This document shows, in pieces, positions 58,157-64,000 of a stretch of 64,000 nucleotides of DNA; the stretch's first letter is position 1; the number at the start of each line of letters is the position of its first letter. Location: NCBI GenBank assembly GCA_902363555.1, contig CABJAM010000003.1, positions 124,001 through 188,000 on the forward strand, written 5' to 3'. Below the pieces are notes generated by a model that saw only the letters and a program-made list of their open reading frames with translations, had not been told where the DNA came from and did not search any database. The DNA is from Lachnospiraceae bacterium. GTDB lineage: Bacteria; Bacillota; Clostridia; Lachnospirales; Lachnospiraceae. The position numbers and the translations under genes were made by a program.

Positions 58157-59854
58157 ATGAAAAGATTCAAAAGATTAGCTGCGATTTCCATGGCTGTCTG
58201 CCTGAGTGTTTCCATGCTTGCAGCCTGCGGCAACGGCGGTTCCAAAGATACAAAACCAGCCGAGAACAAAGCCGGGGAGACAAGTGCAGCAGGAGATGCA
58301 GGTGAATCCAAAGCAGAAGAAACCACTGCCGGTGCACCGGCGACGGAAGCTGCAAACGTAAGCGAAGAAGACAAATACGGCGGAGTGCTTAATATCGCAC
58401 TTGCTTCCACCGCAAGCAACATCGACCCGATCAAATATACGGGTGTGTATGAGAACCAGATTATTGCCAGCATCTGTGATACTCTGATCACATACAGCGA
58501 TGATCTGACAGAATTCATTCCATGTCTTGCAACGGAATGGTCTGCAAATGAAGCTGGCGATGTATATACATTCAAATTAAGAGAGGATGTATATTTCCAG
58601 CCTGGTAAATATCAGGAAGGCCGCAAGATGACCGCAGAGGACGTGAAGTACTCCCTTGAGCGCTCTGCCAACGAATCCGCACTGGCCAGACTGGCAATGC
58701 TCGATCACTGTGAAGTTATCGATGAATTTACTGTGGAATGTCACCTGAAATCCCCCAACGCTTCCTTCATTGCTGCTTTATATAATGGCGGTAACGTTAT
58801 TGTTCCTAAAGAAGAAGCTGAAGGCTGGGGCGATGAGTTCGGCGCTCACCTTGTAGGTACAGGTCCGTTTATGATGGCCGAAAATGGCTGGAAGACCGAT
58901 GAGAGCTGCGAGCTTGTAAGATTTGACAATTACTGGGGCCAGAAGCCATATCTGGATGGTGTGAAGTATGTATACATCTCCGATGTTAATCAGAGAGTAA
59001 ATGCATTAAAGACCGGCGAGATCGATGTGGCCAATGACTTGAGAGATGAAGGTATCCAGTCCGTTATGAATGATGATAGCCTGACAATGGTACAGATTCC
59101 AGGCATGGGTGTAAGCTACATTTATTTTAACATGAAGAAGGGCCCGACTGCAGATATCAAGGTACGTCAGGCGCTTCAGATGGCTTTTGACCGTGAGTCC
59201 GTATGTAAGGCTCTGTATCAGTATAATGACGGTCAGGTAGGCTGGCTGGCACTTCCTCCGGGATCCTGGGGCTATGACGAATCTCTGATCGATATCGTTC
59301 CCAAGTATGATCCTGAAGGCGCAAAAGCCCTTCTTGCCGAAGCCGGATATCCGGATGGATTCAGCCTGGAATACTATACAGGTGACACTGCCACATCCAA
59401 GAAGATCGGTGAGATCTTCCAGCAGTTCATGGCAAAGATTGGTGTTACCGTGGAGATCAAACAGGCTGCATGGGGAACCTTCAGTGAGATCGGTGCTTCC
59501 GGTAATGCGGATGTTATCGCTATGAGCTGGACATGGGATCCGGATCCATATTTCTACTTAAACAAGATGTTCCACAAGGAAAGCCTTGGCACTCTGGGTA
59601 ACGGACAGCAGTTCGATATTCCTGAGGTTAATGATCTGTTAGACCAGGCTGTGACTATTTCCGATCAGGCTGAAAGAGCTAAGCTTTACAAAGAAGCACT
59701 CAAGCTGATCACCGAGCAGTATGCTCAGATCGACTATGCAGTAACCAACGTTAATGTTGGCCTGAGTAACAAAGTTCAGGGCTATCCGGTACGTGCGGAT
59801 AAGACCATCGTTGTTACAAACGACGCCACCATTAATACATGGAAGCTTAAATAA
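58157..59854 (+). CDS. Peptide ABC transporter substrate-binding lipoprotein (family 5)
   Basis: A 565-residue binding protein of the DppA/OppA type. The lipobox SMLAAC (Cys23) marks an outer-membrane-face lipoprotein. A Thr/Ala/Glu-rich linker follows. Family stretches are GTGPFMMAENGWKTDESCELVRFDNYWGQKPYLDGV and IKVRQALQMAFDRESVCKA. ATG 58157 follows AAAGGAGGT. The four transport genes follow after a gap rich in hairpins. Ligand unknown. Confidence 0.93.
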   Translation: MKRFKRLAAISMAVCLSVSMLAACGNGGSKDTKPAENKAGETSAAGDAGESKAEETTAGAPATEAANVSEEDKYGGVLNIALASTASNIDPIKYTGVYENQIIASICDTLITYSDDLTEFIPCLATEWSANEAGDVYTFKLREDVYFQPGKYQEGRKMTAEDVKYSLERSANESALARLAMLDHCEVIDEFTVECHLKSPNASFIAALYNGGNVIVPKEEAEGWGDEFGAHLVGTGPFMMAENGWKTDESCELVRFDNYWGQKPYLDGVKYVYISDVNQRVNALKTGEIDVANDLRDEGIQSVMNDDSLTMVQIPGMGVSYIYFNMKKGPTADIKVRQALQMAFDRESVCKALYQYNDGQVGWLALPPGSWGYDESLIDIVPKYDPEGAKALLAEAGYPDGFSLEYYTGDTATSKKIGEIFQQFMAKIGVTVEIKQAAWGTFSEIGASGNADVIAMSWTWDPDPYFYLNKMFHKESLGTLGNGQQFDIPEVNDLLDQAVTISDQAERAKLYKEALKLITEQYAQIDYAVTNVNVGLSNKVQGYPVRADKTIVVTNDATINTWKLK

Positions 59855-59881
59855 TATTTAAACGAGTAATAGAACAGGGCG

Positions 59882-60000
59882 CTGCGGGCTCCGATAAAAA
59901 AGCCCGCGGCGGCAGCTCTGTTATCAGGCAGGCCATTGCAAAATATTCAAGCCGCGGCAATGTCGCCGGCGGTTTTATTTAATATTTTGTAATGGCTTGT
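59882..60000 (+). repeat. Paired hairpins between binding-protein and permease genes
   Basis: GCGGGCT/AGCCCGC (about 59887-59909) and a long-range stem GCCATTGCAAAATATT/AATATTTTGTAATGGC (59932-59998 region). They may stabilise the binding-protein mRNA or limit read-through. Confidence 0.65.
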
Positions 60001-60011
60001 ATTATTTGTTT

Positions 60012-60062
60012 CCCTGACCGCGTGAAGCGCACCCATGCGTAGCATTACTTTGCGCGGTTCCA
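60012..60062. repeat. GC-rich element family B, copy 3 (inverted)
   Basis: The reverse complement contains GCGCAAAGTAATGCTACGCATGGG-type sequence and GCGCTTCACGCGGTCAGG, matching 55604-55668. It lies inside the Dpp operon, between the binding-protein and first permease genes. Confidence 0.75.
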
Positions 60063-60090
60063 ATTATTGCAGGAAGGAGATGTTCATTTA

Positions 60091-61053
60091 ATGTTAAAAA
60101 TCATCTTAAAGCGAATACTGCAATTGATTCCTGTGTTGCTGATAACAATGAGTATTACCTTTGTTATTACCCGTGTACTTCCGGGTAATCCGGCGGTGAC
60201 AATCCTTGGACCTCAGGCCACACCGGAAGCGATTGAAAAAATGGAGGAGGAGATGGGGCTTAACGATCCTCTTCCCATACAGTATATAAATTACATAAAG
60301 GGTGTGCTTACCGGTGACCTGGGTACATCTTACCGGTACAATCAGCCGGTTGCTACTCTGATCCTTGATAAATTGCCCAATACCCTGCAGTTGGCTTTAG
60401 CCAGTCTGATCATAGCACTTGTCATTGGTATTCCGGTGGGCCTTTTGTCTGCGGTAAAGCAATATTCTATTTTTGATTATGTGTCAATGTTTCTGGCACT
60501 CATAGGTGTATCGATCCCGTCTTTCTGGCTGGGCCTTATGCTTGTCCTTGTATTCAGCGTAAATCTGGGCTGGCTCCCGACCATGGGTATGGGAAGCATG
60601 GCAGCCGGATTTGGCGATGTGCTCATACATCTTATTCTTCCGGCGTTTTGTCTGTCCACAGGCAGTATGGCCAATTTTGCCCGGATCAGCCGCTCCAGTA
60701 TGCTGGAGGTGCTGGATCAGGATTATATGAAAGCAGTGCGTGCCAAGGGTATCCGTGAGTCCGTTGTTGTTATGAAGCACGGCTTTAAAAATGCGCTGCC
60801 TCCTATTGTGACGGTTTTGGGTATGCGTATATCTGCATTGATGACCGGCGCGATCATGGTTGAATCTATTTTCTCCTGGCCGGGTATCGGACGTTTGATC
60901 GTCGATGCTATCAATAATAATGACTATGAATTAATTCAGGGGTCTGTTTTGTTCATGGCGGTATTGTATGTCCTTGTCAACCTTGCGGTGGACATTGCCT
61001 ACTTGTATATCAACCCCAAAGTAAGTTATGTTTCCGAAAGGAGGGCAGGCTGA
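60091..61053 (+). CDS. dppB: Peptide ABC transporter permease, DppB type
   Basis: A 320-residue permease with six membrane segments. N-terminal KRILQLIPVLLITMSITFVITRVLPGNPA and LGTSYRYNQPV are DppB features; the ATPase-contact loop is LEVLDQDYMKAVRAKGIRESVVVMKHGFKNALPP. AAGGAG lies about 11 bases before ATG 60091. It overlaps dppC by one base (TGATG). It forms the channel with DppC. Confidence 0.92.
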   Translation: MLKIILKRILQLIPVLLITMSITFVITRVLPGNPAVTILGPQATPEAIEKMEEEMGLNDPLPIQYINYIKGVLTGDLGTSYRYNQPVATLILDKLPNTLQLALASLIIALVIGIPVGLLSAVKQYSIFDYVSMFLALIGVSIPSFWLGLMLVLVFSVNLGWLPTMGMGSMAAGFGDVLIHLILPAFCLSTGSMANFARISRSSMLEVLDQDYMKAVRAKGIRESVVVMKHGFKNALPPIVTVLGMRISALMTGAIMVESIFSWPGIGRLIVDAINNNDYELIQGSVLFMAVLYVLVNLAVDIAYLYINPKVSYVSERRAG

Positions 61054-61970
61054 TGGCAGATTTAAAGAGCAGCAGGCAGGCCGACAGCGGACTGAGTGAA
61101 AAGAAACAGCAGGAGATGCTTCTAAAAGAACGCAGAGCCAATAATGCATGGCATAAGTTGAGAAGAAATAAATCAGCTATGGTAGGTCTTGTCTTAATTT
61201 TGTTTGTAATCCTTATGGCTATTTTTGGACCGTTTTTTATGTCCAAGGACCCGGCCGGTATGGACTTTATGAATATGTATGCAAAACCCGGAACACCTGG
61301 TTTTCCTCTAGGAGCGGATGGTACGGGCCGTGATATATTGACCCGCCTGATCTATGGCGCACGGGTTTCTATACTTGTTGCCGTCGGCGGTATGGCCGTC
61401 GGTGCTGTGATCGGTATTTTGATCGGTCTTGTTTCCGGTTACTGCGGCGGTGGTGTCGATGCAGTGCTTATGCGTATTATGGATGGTATGTCCGCATTCC
61501 CATTTGTTCTTTTGGCATTAATGCTTATGACCGTGCTTGGTCAGGGAATGAATAACGTTATTCTTGCCATCGGTATTGCCAGTGTGCCCGGCTACGCCCG
61601 GATGACGCGGGGGCAGGTGCTGGTGGTTAAGAATGAGGAATACATAAAGGCTGTTAAAGCGCTGGGCGGAAGCAGCAGCCGTATTTTGTTCAGACATGTT
61701 CTGCCCAATGTTGTCTCTGAATTGATCGTTTATGCAACACTGAATGTCGCCAGCGCTATTTTAACGGAGGCTTCCTTAAGCTTCCTCGGTATGGGAATCA
61801 CACCGCCGCAGGTTTCCTGGGGCTCCATACTTAAAGAAGGTCAGGACTGTCTTCAGACAGCCGGCCATGTGGCTACATTTTCCGGTATCTGTATCCTGAT
61901 CACGGTGCTTGGATTTAACCTCCTTGGCGATGGTATCCGTGACGTGCTGGATCCGAAGATGAAGAAATAA
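61053..61970 (+). CDS. dppC: Peptide ABC transporter permease, DppC type
   Basis: A 305-residue permease. The N-terminal charged segment leads to NKSAMVGLVLILFVILMAIFGPFF. PLGADGTGRDILTRLIYGARVSI is the DppC signature and the ATPase-contact loop is EYIKAVKALGGSSSRILFRHVLPN. The start overlaps the dppB stop, so they are co-translated. It pairs with DppB to form the membrane channel. Confidence 0.93.
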   Translation: MADLKSSRQADSGLSEKKQQEMLLKERRANNAWHKLRRNKSAMVGLVLILFVILMAIFGPFFMSKDPAGMDFMNMYAKPGTPGFPLGADGTGRDILTRLIYGARVSILVAVGGMAVGAVIGILIGLVSGYCGGGVDAVLMRIMDGMSAFPFVLLALMLMTVLGQGMNNVILAIGIASVPGYARMTRGQVLVVKNEEYIKAVKALGGSSSRILFRHVLPNVVSELIVYATLNVASAILTEASLSFLGMGITPPQVSWGSILKEGQDCLQTAGHVATFSGICILITVLGFNLLGDGIRDVLDPKMKK

Positions 61971-61985
61971 GAGAGGAGAACGGCC

Positions 61986-62993
61986 ATGAGTGATAAACCT
62001 TTATTGCAGGTGAAAGACCTGAAAACCTATTTCTTCACCGCCAGCGGCACAGCTAAGGCTGTGGATGGTGTCACCTTCAGCCTGGACAGCGGCAAGACCC
62101 TTGGTATTGTGGGCGAATCCGGTTCCGGCAAAAGTGTGACCTCCAACTCCATTATGCGCCTTCTTCCAAAGAACGGCAAAATTGTCGGAGGAGAAATATT
62201 ATTTGAAGATAAAGACCTGGCGAAGGTGAAAATGTCCGAGATGCTTGAAATCCGCGGCAAGGATATTTCCATGATTTTCCAGGACCCAATGACCTCCCTG
62301 GACCCGGTATTTACCATCGGGAACCAGATCATGGAGGTAATTAACGCCCATCAGAAGCTTTCTAAAAAGGAAGCCAGAGAAAAGGCCATCCAGGTGTTAC
62401 AGATGGTTGGTATATCCGACCCGGAACAGCGTCTTAAAGCGTATCCCCATGAGTTTTCCGGCGGTATGCGTCAGCGTGTGATTATCGGTATGGCCATTGC
62501 CTGTCAGCCAAAGCTGATCATTGCCGATGAGCCTACAACGGCCCTGGACGTGACTGTCCAGGCACAGGTGCTGGATCTGCTTAAAAATCTCCAGAAGGAG
62601 ACGGGAACTGCCATTATCCTTGTTACCCACAACCTGGGTGTTGTGTGGCGGATGTGCGATACAGTTATGGTTATGTACGCCGGTAAAACGGTGGAATATG
62701 CCGAGGTAAAGGATCTGTATGCCAATGCAAGGCATCCGTATACATGGGGGCTGCTCAAGTCCATGCCTAAGGTAACGGATGATCCGAACGTACCGCTGGC
62801 TTCCATTCCGGGAACGCCGCCGGATCTGAAGCTGACCGGTGGGAGCTGTAATTTCCACAACCGCTGTAAATATTGTCAGGAAATCTGCATGAAAGAATCT
62901 CCTGAGATGAAAGAGGTGGCACCCAACCATTTTGTGGCCTGCCATTTCTCTAAAGAAGAACTTGAAAAGATGGGAGGTTCCATAGATGAGTGA
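61986..62993 (+). CDS. dppD: Peptide ABC transporter ATPase, DppD type
   Basis: A 335-residue ATPase. Walker A is GESGSGKSVTSNS, the Q loop is SMIFQDPMTSLDP, the signature is EFSGGMRQRV, and Walker B is LIIADEPTTALD with switch His in LVTHNLG. The C-terminal oligopeptide-transporter extension has a CxxC..C cluster (NFHNRCKYCQEICMK), which may hold an Fe-S cluster. It drives import with DppF. GAGAGG precedes the ATG, and its end overlaps dppF by eight bases. Confidence 0.94.
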   Translation: MSDKPLLQVKDLKTYFFTASGTAKAVDGVTFSLDSGKTLGIVGESGSGKSVTSNSIMRLLPKNGKIVGGEILFEDKDLAKVKMSEMLEIRGKDISMIFQDPMTSLDPVFTIGNQIMEVINAHQKLSKKEAREKAIQVLQMVGISDPEQRLKAYPHEFSGGMRQRVIIGMAIACQPKLIIADEPTTALDVTVQAQVLDLLKNLQKETGTAIILVTHNLGVVWRMCDTVMVMYAGKTVEYAEVKDLYANARHPYTWGLLKSMPKVTDDPNVPLASIPGTPPDLKLTGGSCNFHNRCKYCQEICMKESPEMKEVAPNHFVACHFSKEELEKMGGSIDE

Positions 62994-63963
62994 AAAAGAT
63001 ACGATTTTAAAAGTTGAACATCTGACAAAGACATTTAAAATCAAAAGCACCCGGGTTTTTGGAAAGCCTTCTTATCTTAATGCAGTCAATGACGTGTCCT
63101 TTGAGGTCCGCCGTGGTGAAACCGTGGGTATTATCGGTGAATCCGGCTGTGGTAAATCCACTTTGGGAAAGAGCCTTCTGCGTCTCATCGAGCCTACCAG
63201 CGGCGATGTGATCTATAACGGTCAGTCGTTGATCGGCAAGAATCGTGAGGATATGAATAAGCTGCGCAAGGAGATCAATATGATCTTCCAGGACCCTTAT
63301 TCGTCTCTGGATCCGCGTATGACGACCGGCGCTATTATTGAGGAACCGATGAAAATCCATAATATCGGAACGCCGGAGGAGCGGAAGAAAAAGGTGGATC
63401 AGCTTTTAAAGATGGTCGGCCTGGACTATTATCATGCCATCCGCTATCCCCACGAGTTTTCCGGCGGCCAGCGCCAGCGTATTAATATTGCTCGCGCTCT
63501 GGCCATGGATGTTAAGCTCCTTGTCTGCGACGAGCCGGTGTCTGCTCTGGACGTATCGGTTCAGGCACAGGTGCTGAATCTGATGAAGAAGCTGAAGGAT
63601 GAATTTGGTCTGACATATATTTTTATTTCCCACGACCTGAGTGTTGTGAAATATATCAGTGACCGCATTATCATCATGTATCTGGGCCGTGTGGTGGAGG
63701 TGGGAAATTCCCATGAGATTTATGAAAATCCAGCGCATCCGTATACGAAAGCGCTGTTTTCGGCAATCCCTCCGGTGAGTCCGTTTGAGCAAAAGGATAT
63801 TACGGAGTTACAGGGTGAAATCCCCAGTCCGCTGAATATGCCAAAGGGCTGTCCGTTTTATAACCGCTGCCCTCATGCCAGCGCAAAATGCCAGGAAGCG
63901 GTTCCGGCGCTGCATGAAATCGCACCGGATCACAATGTGGCTTGTGTGTTGTACGAAAAATAA
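62986..63963 (+). CDS. dppF: Peptide ABC transporter ATPase, DppF type
   Basis: A 325-residue ATPase, partner of DppD. Walker A GESGCGKSTLGKS, Q loop NMIFQDPYSSLDP, signature EFSGGQRQRI, Walker B LLVCDEPVSALD, and switch His in FISHDLS are all intact. The C-terminal extension includes CPFYNRCPHASAKCQEA. It starts inside the dppD end after GGGAGG. The last 37 bases of the window (63964-64000) hold no gene. Confidence 0.94.
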   Translation: MSEKDTILKVEHLTKTFKIKSTRVFGKPSYLNAVNDVSFEVRRGETVGIIGESGCGKSTLGKSLLRLIEPTSGDVIYNGQSLIGKNREDMNKLRKEINMIFQDPYSSLDPRMTTGAIIEEPMKIHNIGTPEERKKKVDQLLKMVGLDYYHAIRYPHEFSGGQRQRINIARALAMDVKLLVCDEPVSALDVSVQAQVLNLMKKLKDEFGLTYIFISHDLSVVKYISDRIIIMYLGRVVEVGNSHEIYENPAHPYTKALFSAIPPVSPFEQKDITELQGEIPSPLNMPKGCPFYNRCPHASAKCQEAVPALHEIAPDHNVACVLYEK

Positions 63964-64000
63964 TACTGTGGGAGCCGGGCTTTATGATCAGGCCCCTGGA

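Overview
The window looks like chromosomal DNA of an anaerobic, probably spore-forming, Lachnospiraceae-type (Clostridium cluster XIVa) gut Firmicute. The basis is AGGAGG-type ribosome sites, a SpoIIM-like gene beside a xerD-like recombinase gene, a YtaF/MntP-like gene, several DacA/DacF-type carboxypeptidases, a flavodiiron protein with rubredoxin, a biotin Na+ pump decarboxylase, and gut-type glycosidase and ABC uptake genes. I could not run any search, so the family assignment is an inference. No rRNA, tRNA, CRISPR array, transposase or prophage gene was seen.

Layout. 0-4 kb: the end of a yebC-like gene, spoIIM-like, xerD-like, two giant imperfect palindromes, and DAHP synthase on the minus strand. 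4.4-10 kb: a small membrane protein, pyruvate kinase, a cation/H+ antiporter, a GC-rich repeat block, and a D-Ala-D-Ala carboxypeptidase. 10-17.5 kb: a sugar ABC transporter (binding lipoprotein and two permeases) with a sugar isomerase/epimerase and an Fe-S aldo/keto-reductase-like protein, then a lipoprotein and a DUF2804 protein. 17.6-24 kb: a PAS/GGDEF/GAF protein, scpAB, a NimA-like flavoprotein, a second carboxypeptidase and a GNAT enzyme.

24-28 kb holds the most striking unit: a Crp/Fnr regulator, then an acyl-CoA dehydrogenase fused to an EtfA FAD domain and a rubredoxin, then a flavodiiron protein. A TGTAACC-AA-GGTTACA palindrome is centred about 41.5 bp before the inferred start of the fusion operon. 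The set reads as a self-contained electron path from acyl-CoA to O2 or NO under redox control. 28-33.5 kb: a YtaF-like protein, a third carboxypeptidase, NudC, SdpI-like, a kinase-like protein, a CGGC protein and an HD protein.

33.5-43.5 kb is a glycan-use locus: an AraC regulator, GH78, GH2, an esterase, a ROK regulator with its operator, and GH43. 44-50 kb: a MATE exporter with a leader that could be an sRNA or attenuator, an M13 lipoprotein peptidase, and an OmpR-type two-component system. 50-55.5 kb: a decarboxylase/transcarboxylase operon with both a 12S-type and a 5S-type carboxyltransferase, BCCP, and the beta and gamma subunits of the Na+ pump. 55.7-64 kb: a creatininase-family enzyme, a DUF1177 protein and a complete Dpp/Opp-type peptide ABC transporter.

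Intergenic DNA carries several recurring families: GTAAC..GTTAC palindromes (at least seven places), ~82-bp GC-rich modules (three loci), ~55-bp GC-rich elements (three loci plus a partial one), and a structured repeat near 32.8 and 49.9 kb. Several sit directly after intrinsic terminators.
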